A stretch of 64,000 nt of DNA from Dolomedes plantarius (taxonomy: Eukaryota > Arthropoda > Arachnida > Araneae > Dolomedidae). Of the stretch, positions 46,141-57,420 are shown piece after piece. Position numbers and translations under genes: made by a program. The number at the start of each line of letters is the position of its first letter. Within the stretch, counting starts at the first letter, position 1. A model generated the notes under the pieces. That model ran no database searches. It was given only the letters and a program-made list of their open reading frames with translations, and was not told the origin of the DNA. Location: contig OU015490.1 in assembly GCA_907164885.2 (NCBI GenBank), forward strand, positions 241,870,449 through 241,934,448. The letters run 5' to 3'.

Positions 46141-47374
46141 GACCGGTTGGTGGGTCTAAGTACAATGCAATTTCATGAAAGACGGCCACCATTTTTGAAA
46201 ATATATCGGTATTAGTTTTCATGTGTGCGGAGATTTTTCTAAAAAGCAACATGATATCCGCAATGTTATATTCGGACATGAAGTCCTTAATAGCGCGAAA
46301 AATAGAAGCAAATTCTGCAAAGCTTGTTGTTGGCCGCTCGTCGTGAGTAGTTTCTCCGCTATTAAGTGCAGCAGTAGCGACCGGGGCAGCACTGGGGATG
46401 GTTTCAGTGCGCACTTTAGGATTGGATCTCCTAGGCGCGCTCTCATTGGGTGGATTTTGATCCGCTCCTTGTCTATTTAAGGGGGTGACTTCGGCATTTC
46501 TCTGCATATCGCTGGGAGTCGGTGCAACGCTCTTATCGCTAACAACTTGTTTCGCTAGGGGAATATTCCATGCCGATGTTTTTGGCAGGGGAGCGGGAAT
46601 GAATACAGCTGGTTTACTATTAGAGCTGTGATTGTTACTAGTGGGCTTAGGGCCCTTAACTTTAAGTTTATTTTTATTTTTGGGGTTAAGGGGACACCCT
46701 CTGTAGTTCGCTGTATGATTGCCCTTGCAGTTTGCACAGCAAGTCTTATCATCAGTGTCCTTCAGAAGGCATTCCCCTGGGACATGAGAACCACCACACT
46801 TTACGCATCGTGGAGACAATTTACAAGTCATTGATGAGTGCCCGAACATCTGACACCTATAGCACTGGCTTACGCCAGTTTGGGTGTAGTGTTCGAAGGA
46901 CACTCTCAAGTAATTAATTTTATTTAGTAAATGCAAGTTTTCTAGGTTGGGTGAGGGTCTGACAGAGACCAAGAACAGCGGCATGGGTTTTTTAGTCTTT
47001 CTATTAGTGAGAAAGGCAGTTTTAACAGGTTCTAGACCGAAATTACGGAGTGCTTCCTCTATGTCACTCACGGGAGTGCATACAGGTAAGCCTCGTAGAA
47101 CGTACTTCCTCGGCCGCTCAGATCTAGGATCCAGCGTCCTGAAAGGAATTTTCTCGTGATCGAGAAAGTTTTGAATTTTGCGGTAAGAATCTACCGATCT
47201 AATGGTGATTTTAATAAGGGAGCCGGTTAGCGTTGCATCGACGTCCTCTGCAATTTCATTGATAATTTTAATCGTGTCGCGCCAGTTATCCCTGACCTCG
47301 AAGAAGACTTGGCATCTTTTCGAAGTCGGAGTATCACTTTTTTTGTCGCTCTCTACCGGGCCTGTAGTGTCCAT
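46133..47374 (-). CDS. LINE ORF1: nucleic-acid-binding Gag-like protein
   Basis: A 413-residue protein from the first ATG of the frame (MDTTGPVE). The frame is open further upstream to 47506 but without an ATG. It contains the PRE_C2HC-type region (RGLPVCTPVSDIEEALRNFG, NYLRVSFEHYTQTGVSQC) and three zinc knuckles: CYRCQMFGHSSMTC, CVKCGGSHVPGEC and CANCKGNHTANYRGC. Then come a Pro/Ser/Asn-rich linker and a helical C-terminal part. In this family ORF1 coats the element's RNA and acts as a nucleic-acid chaperone. The frame is intact. It overlaps ORF2 by eight bases. Confidence 0.93.
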   Translation of the reverse strand: MDTTGPVESDKKSDTPTSKRCQVFFEVRDNWRDTIKIINEIAEDVDATLTGSLIKITIRSVDSYRKIQNFLDHEKIPFRTLDPRSERPRKYVLRGLPVCTPVSDIEEALRNFGLEPVKTAFLTNRKTKKPMPLFLVSVRPSPNLENLHLLNKINYLRVSFEHYTQTGVSQCYRCQMFGHSSMTCKLSPRCVKCGGSHVPGECLLKDTDDKTCCANCKGNHTANYRGCPLNPKNKNKLKVKGPKPTSNNHSSNSKPAVFIPAPLPKTSAWNIPLAKQVVSDKSVAPTPSDMQRNAEVTPLNRQGADQNPPNESAPRRSNPKVRTETIPSAAPVATAALNSGETTHDERPTTSFAEFASIFRAIKDFMSEYNIADIMLLFRKISAHMKTNTDIFSKMVAVFHEIALYLDPPTGHE

Positions 47375-47529
47375 TGGGACAACCTGAGCTGAACTCGTCT
47401 TACTTATAAAGGGGCATGCTTTTATTGTGAAGGAAAGAATAGGGGCTGAAGAAAGAATAGTTGGGGAATTTCTTACCACAGTTTTAAATGAAATACGGAA
47501 AGTCAAATGTCATAATTGCTGCTAAATTT

Positions 47530-48080
47530 TTCTAAGCGTATTTACCCAATAAATATACATATGCATAGATGAAAGCCTCGTTTTGTAAAATGTTCGGCGG
47601 TTTTCGAAATCGCACGTGTTCCTTCCCTAAGCGGTTTCGCCATACGAGATGACCGTGGAGAAAGCGAAGCACGTGCCTAAGAACACTCAAAGGGTTAATA
47701 TATGTCAATAAAAATGGAGTTTTCTCATGCATCCAATATTTTTTTTAATTCAAATTTTAGCCAGAGAAGAGTTTTTTTTTTAAATTTTAAATGCGAAGGG
47801 GTGGTTGATTGGCTTTCTTTCAGCAATTTTGACATCTTTTACATCACGTGGACCAAGCAGACCTAGATTTGCTGCTTACAAAGGTGACAAACACCCTTGA
47901 TTACTAAGAGATTCAAAAACACACATTCGTTCTGAAAAGCAGCACATTACCCAGGGGCTATAGTGCGATAGTAAAAGGTAGAAGCTACTGACGTCACAAG
48001 TGACAAATATAGAATCCGCTAGATTCTACAGTTAAAAAAAATTAGTACTTGCTTCTTTATTAGACAATGGCTAGAATCAT
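47530..48080. other. Gene-free stretch
   Basis: No gene supported. It lies between the LINE and the SINE at 48086. Confidence 0.5.
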
Positions 48081-48085
48081 TCAAG

Positions 48086-48308
48086 GTTGCTCCCACATGG
48101 TATAGTGGGTAGCGTCGGGAGCTTCCACGCAGTGGGCATGGGTTCAAATCCCGAATAAGGTTTGGTCATTAAAGTGTTGTCCCCTCATAAGAAGCAATGG
48201 TGGCTCACCTAAATGGTGCTCCCATAATAATGTAGCCAGTAAGACTTTGCGGTGAATAACAAAAGGCGAATGTCTCACGACAAATGCCTCCGCATTAGAA
48301 AAAAAAAA
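48086..48308 (+). mobile_element. tRNA-derived SINE, family 2
   Basis: The head has an A box (catggtatagtgggtagcg) and B box (gggttcaaatcccg). The body shares the core with family 1 (cctcataagaagcaatggtg, aatggtgctcccataat) and the tail tgcctccgcatta before a poly-A run. Perfect 13-bp target duplicates agaatcattcaag lie at 48073-48085 and 48309-48321. Its head differs from that of family 1. Confidence 0.94.
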
Positions 48309-48321
48309 AGAATCATTCAAG

Positions 48322-50250
48322 ATGATTTTCATGTCTTTCTTTTTCTGTTAAGAGATTCAACATAAGATTTCCAGAAGAGGAAACTTTTTTTTATTATTAT
48401 CATGGAAAAGCATTAAATGCTGGATATCCGACATGCTGGATTAGTTAATGTTAACTGACAGATTATAACATTTATACCAAAAATCTAAACAATGCCCTTT
48501 CCAATCACAATACGGACGTCAGAAGTTACCGGTCTTAATCAGCATTCAAATTCTAAACGAAAATTCAGATAAATTTCCAGTGAAAACATGTTGAGCGTAA
48601 TGGCCGAAAAAGTTTTTGATAAGTTGTCCCTTGTGATAATACGTTCAAAAGCTACTCAACCAATAAGACTCGCTGAGAAGTTTATACGTCACAAGTTATA
48701 TGCGTCATATTTGTGTCATTATCGCTGGTGACAGTTATAGGTAGAAATTTTCTAAAACGCCTCACGATGAAAAATAGAGGAATTGTTAATTAATTTAATT
48801 TAACTCCATCGTAAACTGACTGTGCATTTTCACTATCCAAATTAGCATGACCTAAAGTTTTTTATGAAGTGATCCGAGTAAAATTTCTCTCTTGGACGTC
48901 TGTATATGTTGCTGTTAGATATATTAGTCTGATATATTACTCTTTTTACCACTGTGCTTGAATTTTTCTCAAATTTATAAAGATTTGTAAGTAAATTATT
49001 TCATTGTAAAACAAATATTAATTAAATGTATACTGGCGTTTGGCACATTAAGAATTTTAGAGCATAAGAGCTTCATAAAGATGTAGATGGTATATAAACT
49101 CAAATATTTTGTTAATTAAACACTCATTTAAAAATTCAATATAATAATTGGTAATAATTTAAATTGTTTATGAGATTAAAAAAATGATTTGTTTTATCAC
49201 AGACTATTATTAACCTCATTTTCTGAAGCATGTTAATGTTTAGCTTTTTCTGAAATTACAGTTTTGAGGTTTTAGTGAATTTAATATTAAATAATTTTCA
49301 GGAAGAAAAAAGGTCTTTTGAAAAAACATGCCAGTTTATAAAGCAAGTTCACTTGTTGCACAATACAAAATAGGCATACAATTTATTTTCTTTTGTATTC
49401 GTCTAGATGGTATTTGTTGTTACCATGTTAAGTTTTCAAAAATTAAGCCAAACATATGAATTTTATTTGCTCGTGCGAATTTATATTTCACGATTTCAAG
49501 AAAGGTGAAAAGACGTTAGCCAATTTCTAAAAGCTTCTAGTTAAGAGAATATTTACAGGTCATTTATAGTTGTACATTAAGATCCCCTCAAGTGGTATGT
49601 AATGACTTAAGTGGTATATAAAGGGTGTTATGTAAAGTATAGTAGCTTTAGATACAACTTAAGTGGTATGTAAAGCTACATGTTTCAAATACTATAAGGA
49701 AACGTATTCTGTGTACTGTAGGAAGCAAGGATAGATTATTTTATCAACCCCTTTTCTAAATAACTTAGATGATGTATGTTTTTATGAGTGTCTGTAAATA
49801 GAGTTCAGATTCTTTGAATTTAACAATAGGAAACAGGAAGAAACATTTTTTCTAAATGCAGAAATTGGGAAAATTTATTTAGATTCCATTCTAGAAAATT
49901 ATTTTAGATACAAACTTCTCACTCTGAAGATCAACTCTAGGAATATTTCCTCCGTGTTAAATGCTGCAGTGATTCTTACCAATTATTTTTTTCGTTAGGA
50001 TATCTCTTGTTGAATAAGGCCAAGCGCCCACTGGTAACTAAATAGTTGCTTTGCACTCAGTTTGAAAATAGATTTCGTGGAAGCTGCATGTGTTTGTGCC
50101 CTCTTGCTCTACGGCGAAAACGTAAACAAAGCCACAGAAGATTTTGGGTCAATCCAATAATAAGTAGGACTTGGAAACTTTCCATTGTGGATTGTATTGA
50201 CTGAAATTTTGCTTCGGAATTTTTCTTCCAGTAACTTATCGTCTCTCCTT
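48322..50250. other. Gene-free AT-rich stretch
   Basis: No gene or transposon boundaries. Near 49590-49675 the word 'aagtggtatgtaa' or a close variant occurs three times. Confidence 0.5.
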
Positions 50251-50258
50251 CACTGAGC

Positions 50259-50453
50259 TAGCCAGGTCGATGGCCGAATGGTTAGGGCGCTGGATTTCGG
50301 TTCAGGTCCTGTGGGTTCGAGTCCCGCTGTGGGCATTAATGTTTGTAACCGTTCGGAATCTGCTTTAAACTGTAGGTCCCGGTCTAATTAGCCCTCGTGT
50401 AGCAAAATGTTAACCGTAGCGCTCCGAACCAAACCAAATCAAAATCAAACCTG
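50259..50453 (+). mobile_element. tRNA-derived SINE, family 3
   Basis: The tRNA-like head has a good A box (tggccgaatggttagggcgc) and B box (gggttcgagtcccgc). A 3' region ends in (aaccaaaccaaatc)-type simple sequence. Perfect 8-bp duplicates cactgagc flank it (50251-50258, 50454-50461). The head looks like a long-arm (Leu/Ser-type) tRNA, but the body has no tRNA stem and it is not a working tRNA gene. It does not share the core of families 1 and 2. Confidence 0.93.
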
Positions 50454-50884
50454 CACTGAGCGGAACACCCTCAATAAGGGCGAAATCTATCCCGATGACG
50501 TTTAGAAGACCTGGTGAAGCCTATATCTGCATCTTTTACACCTCCAAACAAGGTGTATTCAACTCAATATTTCAATTGCATCGGCCTGCGTATAGCTATG
50601 AATGTCGATAAGAGCTATCAAAAGTGTTAGCAAACGCTAGGAGGTCAGTCATGCAATGACAATGAAAAACCATTAAAACTACAAAGAACGAAAGAAAGAT
50701 AAACTGAATTTAAAGTAAAATTTCGGGCGAAAAAAGTATTGCACAATCTCTATGCATATTATGCAGGAAAAAAAAGGAATAAGCAGTTTCCAATTTTCCA
50801 CAAATTTGAATAAAATCTAGGATATCTAAAGCAGACAGAAAAAAAAAAAAAGCTTTTAATGTATTAATTCTAACGCGGCTGGTT

Positions 50885-51030
50885 CTTTACATCATGATTT
50901 TGTTGGACAGTTTATCATGAGAGCATACTTCCGGTGAACCGAAACTTCCTAGGTGGGAACGTTCATACCTTAGCCTGGATTAGAACCGGAGCCCACTTTG
51001 TGGAAACTCGCGACACCACGTTGAGTATTA
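50885..51030 (-). repeat. Decayed tRNA-like SINE fragment
   Basis: On the - strand it reads cgtggtgtcgcgagtttcc, then a B-box-like ggttctaatccaggc. It is GC-richer than its surroundings. Shares cgcgacaccac (+ strand) with 43325-43340. Boundaries uncertain. Confidence 0.5.
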
Positions 51031-51091
51031 ACGTTGTAGTTAATACTTAACATTAAATAATTATACTTAACATTATTTAATGTTAAGTATA

Positions 51092-51225
51092 TTAACTGTC
51101 AAATGTAGAAAAGTAAGATAATTGAAACGAAATATTTGCATTTTCATACAAATTGAGGCATACTTTAAACTGAATTTCGTGTTTGTTACAGATAAGATTT
51201 TCCTAGACATCTGATTTTGAGATTT
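51092..51225 (+). repeat. Direct repeat, upstream copy, flanking paralogue 5
   Basis: About 134 bp recurring at 52580-52715 in the same orientation with roughly ten differences (ttaactgtcaaatgt, aagtaagataattgaaacga, gaatttcgtgtttgttac, ataagattttccta). It ends about 120 bp before the acceptor of paralogue 5. The spacing of 1.49 kb resembles the 1.53 kb between the repeats around paralogue 1, although the two repeat sequences are unrelated. Confidence 0.92.
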
Positions 51226-51345
51226 ATACGTTTATCCACGATGTGGACTGCTTTCACTGGGAAAAAAACTCTAATATGTTAATTAGAAATAATCTTTTAA
51301 TTTCCCTCAAAAATAGCTGCATTGAATTTCATACTTTTCTTTTAC

Positions 51346-51347
51346 AG
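51346..51347 (+). other. Splice acceptor of paralogue 5
   Basis: The tract catacttttcttttacag ends 29 bases before the ATG at 51377. An in-frame TAA (51350-51352) lies just after the AG, so nothing upstream of this exon can be coding in this frame. Confidence 0.68.
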
Positions 51348-51376
51348 AGTAAACATTGAACGAGCCTGGAGTGAAG

Positions 51377-51934
51377 ATGTCCAGTACATTTGCAACTCAG
51401 CTGGATCGAGCAATAGCCATGTTCTTGGACAGCATTGAAGCACTATGTTTTGATTCAAGGATATCTTTGATAAATTCCTTTATCGTACTCATTCCTTTCT
51501 GGAGTCTGGTATTGATCGTCGACCACCTTGGTAGAACACGAGAAAATTCAAGAAGAGTTTTAAAACTGCTGAATCAAATCTTTGTCATTGGACTGACAGT
51601 CAATATTTCGTTCAATACATATTACTTTAGCACTAAAGGTATTGAAACTCTTCACGGGAAAATGCATCTAGTCGCAGCCCTATGTTGTCTACTTTTCCTT
51701 ATATATCTGTCCTTTGATTATAAGGCAACGTCAGATGTTCGGTATGGAATTATGATATCGTACATGGGTATTAGCCTCAGCTTATTCACTCTTCCACTTG
51801 AGTTTTTCCCGCCGATAAATAAAGCGTTTTCTAGCTTTTTCCTGCTAGGACTTTCCATGTACTTTTTTGGCCTCGTTATTATCGCAGTTTCATCTAAAGC
51901 TCAGAGATTAATGCGCAGGTTACGTAGTAGATAG
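51377..51934 (+). CDS. Paralogue 5: five-pass membrane protein lacking the H/C motif
   Basis: Intact 185-residue protein. Hydrophobic segments are at about 28-50, 64-82, 97-113, 123-142 and 150-171, the family's five-segment plan. The loop after segment 1 is only about 13 residues (DHLGRTRENSRR): the basic patch is kept, but the H-x-C...C-x2-C block of about 35-40 residues is gone. Family links are LIYLSFDYKAT (YLSYDY in paralogue 3), the basic C-terminus (RRLRSR), the acceptor-next-to-ATG structure, orientation and spacing. Membership is therefore well supported by architecture but less so by sequence. The start is fixed by the in-frame TAA at 51350. A poly-A signal AATAAA lies at 52425, with ATTAAA variants earlier. 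Function unknown. Confidence 0.8.
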   Translation: MSSTFATQLDRAIAMFLDSIEALCFDSRISLINSFIVLIPFWSLVLIVDHLGRTRENSRRVLKLLNQIFVIGLTVNISFNTYYFSTKGIETLHGKMHLVAALCCLLFLIYLSFDYKATSDVRYGIMISYMGISLSLFTLPLEFFPPINKAFSSFFLLGLSMYFFGLVIIAVSSKAQRLMRRLRSR

Positions 51935-52424
51935 TGCAGCGAAAGATCTGAAAGAGTGACTGACATAACTCTCTTATCTTCTATGATTTTTGAAAAATAT
52001 TATAGAAGTAATTCAATATTTTTGTCTTTGTGTTGACTTTTAGAGAACGTTTGTGTTATCGAGAATATTGAAATTTAACATTTTTTTAAAAAAATTTTCT
52101 ACTTTAATCGCATATGCATTTTAGAATTTATCGAAATCTGTGAATATTTGCTGTATTCAGCAACAGATAATTTGTAAAAATTATGTACTGAAATCCTTAT
52201 GTCCTGAAATTAAAATGTAAAGAATATGAAATATTTGCAGAGGACAGCTATTCTGCGCATTTGTTTGACATGTACTGCAGCCAACCTAAAAGATGTTCGA
52301 CCTCCCATAGATACTAGTTAAAAAAAAAGAATATATGAAATTCTTTTTTGCTAAACTTGTTATTGATCGAATATTAGTATTTTAGAAACCGTGAATGCTT
52401 ACTTGATACAGAATTTTTTTTTTC

Positions 52425-52430
52425 AATAAA
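52425..52430 (+). terminator. Possible polyadenylation signal of paralogue 5
   Basis: First canonical AATAAA after the stop, 490 bases downstream. Earlier near-matches exist, so this is tentative. Confidence 0.4.
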
Positions 52431-52579
52431 ATGCTTCCAATCTGCTTATTGAATGAGCTAAAAACGGGTTTAAAATGAGCTGTATATGAATTTCAAAAGT
52501 AATTTGCTATTTGTTGTGGTATTTTTAATTATCTGAAATCTCCCCACCCCTTATAGAAAATTTAATATTAAGTACAATT

Positions 52580-52715
52580 TTAACTGTCAAATGTTGAAAA
52601 GTAAGATAATTGAAACGAAATATTTGAATTTTCCTACAAATTGAGGCATATTTTAAACTGAATTTCGTGTTTGTTACTGATAAGATTTTCCTAAACGTCT
52701 GATTTTGTGATTTTT
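52580..52715 (+). repeat. Direct repeat, downstream copy, flanking paralogue 5
   Basis: Second copy of 51092-51225, about 645 bp after the stop codon of paralogue 5. Confidence 0.92.
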
Positions 52716-53256
52716 AGAAAATTTAAAATTCAATAATTAAGATCTTGCAATTCATTTTATTATAGTCTTTGAAGTAATTACCTAGGTAACGAAATTATAC
52801 AACTTTTACTGTATTTAAATGAACACGCTTGTTCCCAGCCAGTAATCCTTGGTGTACTGTGACATACTGGGCCATTGATTTTAATTATAATATTTTACTT
52901 AGTTATGTGTAAAATAAACATTTTTGTTCTTGTCTAGTGTTTTGTGTCAGTATTGTATTATACGAGAAATTTGGATCGACATGCTATTTACATTTTGGAT
53001 GTTTCTCCTTTTAAAGCCAGTAAATCGATTTTGCCTCATAAGAACTTTAAATTGTTAACGTTGGGTCAAAGCCAATTCAATTTCATTAAATTTATTTTAA
53101 GGGAATTGAAAGTATTATAGAACACTAGTTGATACCCGTCAAAACATGTCGGCTAGATAGTAAATAAGTGTACTAATACACAAATTATACTCAACACATC
53201 GCATTGCCAAATGTTGAAAATCATAACAATGCGCAGAAACAAATTAATGTGTTTAA

Positions 53257-54030
53257 GGGGAGTGGTCACTTTTACGTACCTTTAAAAGTATCATTTTTAG
53301 ACCTATGTTCGATTGTATGTACTACTCATCATTTTTGCTTCATTTACATGAAATTTTTTGAGTAACTGTCTATAATACTGTTTATTATTCATGCAATATT
53401 TCAAGGTAATTAATAAAAATGACTTTTTATGAATAAAAAGTGAATATTTTTTTTTTTAAATCGAGCATTTTGCAGTCAACTACTGTGCGCATTCTGTCAA
53501 AATAAATTATTAAGGTACATTAATAATTTTTTACTATATGTGATTACAATACTTCAGGCAACAATATCCAGCAACATTATTCTAAAATATATTAAAACAT
53601 TTTAGTACGTGCTATTTTTAATTAGAAATTTCAAAAATGACTGAGTAAAAGCTTATAAAAAAAAATTCTTTAAAAAAATTAAAATATATTAAGGTTAAAA
53701 AATTTTGGTGGATTTTGTTGTCTAAAGTGTTGTAATCACATATAGTAAGCAATTATTAATGTACCTTAATAATTTATTTTGATAGAATGCGCACAGTAGT
53801 TGACTGCAAAATGCTCGATTTAAAAAAAAAATATTCACTTTTTATGCATAAAAAATCATTTTATTTTTTTTTATTAATTACCTTGAAATATTGCATATAT
53901 AATAAACAGTATTATAGGCAGTTACTCGAAAAATTTCATGTAAATCAAGCAAAAATCATGAGTAGTACATACAATCCAGCATAGGTCTAAAAATGATACT
54001 TTTAAAGGTACGTAAAAGTGACCACTCCCC
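53257..54030. mobile_element. TTAA-flanked foldback element (family 3)
   Basis: Very long inverted arms of about 300 bp, beginning ggggagtggtcacttttacg, pair almost perfectly around a centre of about 170 bp. TTAA lies directly outside (53253-53256, 54031-54034). It is a giant hairpin in single-stranded form. No gene: the 65-codon frame inside (53787-53984) is arm sequence. TTAA duplication suggests piggyBac-type mobilisation. Confidence 0.93.
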
Positions 54031-54043
54031 TTAAGCGGCCTCG

Positions 54044-54155
54044 TGCTTAGTGAGTATCTAAAGGCAGATTTAAAAATGTCCCTGAGCATGCGCAAAAACA
54101 GTGAGTCTCTAAAGACTGATTTAAACATGTCACTGAGCATGCGCAGAAATAAATT
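54044..54155 (+). repeat. Two-copy tandem repeat, unit about 55 bp
   Basis: 'gatttaaaaatgtccctgag' with catgcgcaaaaac is followed by 'gatttaaacatgtcactgag' with catgcgcagaaat. A third partial copy (atgcgcagaaaca, 53229-53242) lies on the other side of the foldback element, showing the element inserted into this repeat. Confidence 0.8.
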
Positions 54156-54159
54156 TTTA

Positions 54160-54820
54160 ATTGTAAATTATCGCTAATTAATAGAAATTGCGGTTACAAT
54201 AACAAAATTTGACAAATCTACAGATTACAATCTTTCGTTTAAGACCAAAATGAAGTAAATTGATGCAGTAGTTTAATCTCATGGACTACCCAAAAAGTCG
54301 GCTTAGCAACTTAAATATATAGATTGTTGGATAGCCACAAATTAAAGAATTTAAGTAATAGCCCTGAAAATTTGCATTCAATAGCAAAATCGTTTCTAAA
54401 AATCTTATTCACTAGGACTTTTGGAGCCTATATTAGAAATGTCGCAAAAATTAAGCTTAAGTGAACACTTTGAACAAAACACTTCAAAAGTGTCTTATCT
54501 TTTAAATAAAGAACTTGTACTAAACCGGAAATTTTACCTCTGAAGTGCATTCCAAAAAGTCTGAAAGCATAATATTAGATGCCGTGGATATTTAAAATTT
54601 CGCAAAAGTGCATCTTATAGAGATTAAAGGGCTTTGATAAATCTTTTTGAAGAGAAATACCCGTTCATTCTGGTACACCGATAAAGTTTGATTAGTTACT
54701 GATTTACACTGATACTGTCAAATTTTTTCTTACATTTCAATTGCTTAACTGTTGATTTTCAAACTTATTGAACGGACAAGTTCTATTTAAGAAAGTTTAC
54801 TGGTCGAAAAAAAGTTTTTT
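54160..54820. other. Gene-free stretch
   Basis: Nothing recognised. Confidence 0.5.
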
Positions 54821-54822
54821 TA

Positions 54823-55025
54823 AGGCGCACTTGTCAAACATTCGTCTGTACAACGCCGTAGTCTACTTTCCATTTTATTATGGGGGCACCATATATGCGG
54901 ACAGCATTTCCCCCTATGAAGGGAGGACACGAACGGAAGAATATTTCGGGACGGGACGTCGTGATTCCATCCAAGCACCCTCAGCACCGAAAACCAGAGC
55001 GATGTACCACAGGACCGCCACAAGC
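54823..55025 (-). mobile_element. tRNA-derived SINE, family 1, reverse orientation
   Basis: On the - strand it begins gggcttgtggcggtcctgtg, as does the SINE at 31390, and keeps the core (cttcatagggggaaatgctg, atggtgcccccataataaaa) and the end gacgaatgtttg. The B box is degraded (gatggaatcac). Open frames running through it on either strand are not genes. Confidence 0.9.
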
Positions 55026-56730
55026 CCTAGGAACTAAATGTCGTTACTTTGATTAGGCATGAAGTACAGTTGAAAAGACTGGAATTACCCAATCAACACT
55101 TTCTAAGGTATAAAACATGCAGCAGTAACGAAATAGCCTATTTTGGACCTATTTTTAAAGATTTTCCCGTGATCTTGTAATGGCATTTAAGGTAACGTTG
55201 AAAGATTATTTTTGAGACAAAGATGAAAGATTTTGCAAAATTTTGCACTCTCCCTGGGAAAATTTTTTTTGGGATAAAGATGGTAAGATCTAACTTTCCT
55301 TCAAATATGTCAAAAATTAGAATTTTTATATTCCAACACACAGACTAAAGGCAGTTGATACGATTCTGTTTCGGTTTGTTGGTTTTGGATTTCTATGATT
55401 GTCTTTAGTTTCACGGAGGTAAAAACCGTAAATCTATTTCGGCTTCTAAGGTCAAAAAACGTTTTCATCATGAAACGTTTTCATCATGAAACCTTTTTTT
55501 AGTATTGCGAAGTTGTATATCTTTCCTACAAATACTAGTTAATTAACCATAGAGGAGGAAAGATCTATTAAGATGTAACCACATCTCGACTAGGTCGCTT
55601 TGAACTTCTACATGCCTTGTGCTTAGGATTGTCACGAATGCTTTTTATAGTTCATTTTCTGTAAGGTAAAATTTTTAATATTCTTGAAGATGCTGAAATT
55701 CTTGACAATGGTAACCATTTTCAGTTATCTACTTAAATGAAAACAACTTCTTTGCTTTCGCAATTTTTCTTTATATCTGATATTGGATTAAAATGTTTAA
55801 TACCCCTTCAATATTTCCTTTCCTCCGTTGAAATTATCAACTTTAATATGGTAATTAAAATTGTGAGTATCAGTGATATTTAGTAATGTTGATTCCTGTT
55901 GCACTGCTTGTCATATGTAACCTACAGAGGTATCAAAAAGGGCATATCTTTCTTTTTATGTTCACTACAAATTGAGATTACATGATTCATTTTCGAAACT
56001 TTACCTTTTGAGAGTGATAATAAAGGTAGATAATTTCGGTGGAATGGCATATTTTTCTTCATAGTTTCATCCCACATCTTAAGTTATAATTTCGGACTTT
56101 TATACACCCTGTATTCTGTCAAATTCTGCCTTCTTCCTACCTTTAAAGCAAAATCCATACATCCTCCTTCTGTCTTTGTTTGATCAATGGTAGGGTATTG
56201 TATCTCGTACAGACAAAACCAAGCAAATTCTCTCAAAAGTTAAGCATTACTTATAATTTTCACCATACATAGTAAATTAGAGTTGCCCAATTGTAACTCT
56301 GAATGCAACATTATAGGTCCTGATTTCGATCGAAATCTCATTTATTAGTTTATTATTATTTGAAAGAAACTAAACAGAGATAATACCATTGAAGTCGGGA
56401 TTGTCAGTGTTGCATCAGGTTGTAACTCGATTCCGTTTATTACTGAACAGTGTAATAACACAGACGAGCACTTATGTACCAAAACTAACCGTCTCGAAAT
56501 TGCATGGATGTAAATGCATAGCTCATAAATATAATACAGATTGTGGGTTAAAAATATAGGATTTACTAAATATTTAAATAAAATGCCCTCGTATGATTTA
56601 AAATTAACCTACACTCAAATTTTAAAATTTTACAATATATGGGAAAAAGCTTAATTGGGAGGGGGGGGGGGTCACTGTAACAACCACTCACTGGTCATTA
56701 TTTTCAGTACGCTTAACTCCTCAATATTTT
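55026..56730. other. Gene-free stretch
   Basis: No gene, RNA or element recognised. A G12 run lies at about 56660. Confidence 0.5.
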
Positions 56731-56738
56731 TTATTTAA

Positions 56739-57327
56739 CCCTTCAGAGGGCTCGCCAGTATATAAAGTGTAACATTTTCGTATTTTGAATGGGTTGTTTT
56801 TATATGTAAGGTTTGAATGTTCTAAGCAGTTTCTATTTATAGCTACATCCTTTCTAATGCAGGTCTGATTTTCTGACCCTTGTATTCCTTTCCATTCATT
56901 GTTAGTCGTGATTTAACCGTGGTAAACCCCCGATTATACTGGATTACAATACGCCAAAAGCAGGAGCTGATGTGGTTGATCCAATGTGCAGCTATTACAC
57001 GGTATCCCGAAGATGGACAATCCCATTGTCTTTTAGGTTTTTGGACATAAAAGGAATCCATTCGGAAGTTGTCCTTAGATCCACTAAACCGGACAGTTTT
57101 TAGATAAGGCGATTGTATCAGCATTCTTTGGCCTTTAATTATAAATATATCAATATTATCAACATTTTACATCTTGTCATAAAACGCAGAATCATTATTT
57201 TCAGTTTAAAAAAAAAAAAAAAAAAAAAAGTTTATTACAAAAGGAACAACCAAGGTTGAAAGAGACGTTGCACTTTGTGCCACGCGTGCCTGCTGGTGTT
57301 CCAAAAATTGGCACGCCCGCTGAAGGA
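56739..57327 (-). mobile_element. piggyBac-like non-autonomous element
   Basis: The ends ccttcagagggctcgcca and the inverse of tccttcagcgggcgtgcca fit the piggyBac CCYTTxxxxGCCA pattern, with TTAA outside (56735-56738, 57328-57331). An open - strand frame of 93 codons (57124-56843) could be a degraded transposase piece, but I cannot match it with confidence. A poly-A run of about 22 lies at 57209-57230. Confidence 0.8.
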
Positions 57328-57420
57328 TTAAGAAAACCATTTTTTATTTAAGGAAAACCATAAATATTTTCGTTGAATTGGCTAATAACTAGGATTATAT
57401 TTTCGTTTATTGGAGCTCAA

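Larger units (their letters stand above)
43140..47520 (-). mobile_element. Nearly intact jockey-clade LINE
   Basis: A two-ORF non-LTR retrotransposon of about 4.3 kb. It has a 5' region (47375 to about 47520), ORF1 (47374-46133), ORF2 (46140-43452) and a 3' region with a tRNA-like stretch. The outer boundaries are approximate, since no target duplication was resolved. Only one disabling lesion is visible, a frameshift at a homopolymer in ORF2, so this is a young copy. A truncated relative sits at 39561-40270. Confidence 0.9.

Noticed and set aside
50259..50335. Possible functional tRNA gene
   Set aside because: A and B boxes are good, but the acceptor stem does not pair and it continues into a SINE body with target duplicates.
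54768..55037. 89-codon frame, + strand
   Set aside because: Lies across a reverse-oriented SINE of family 1. Not a gene.
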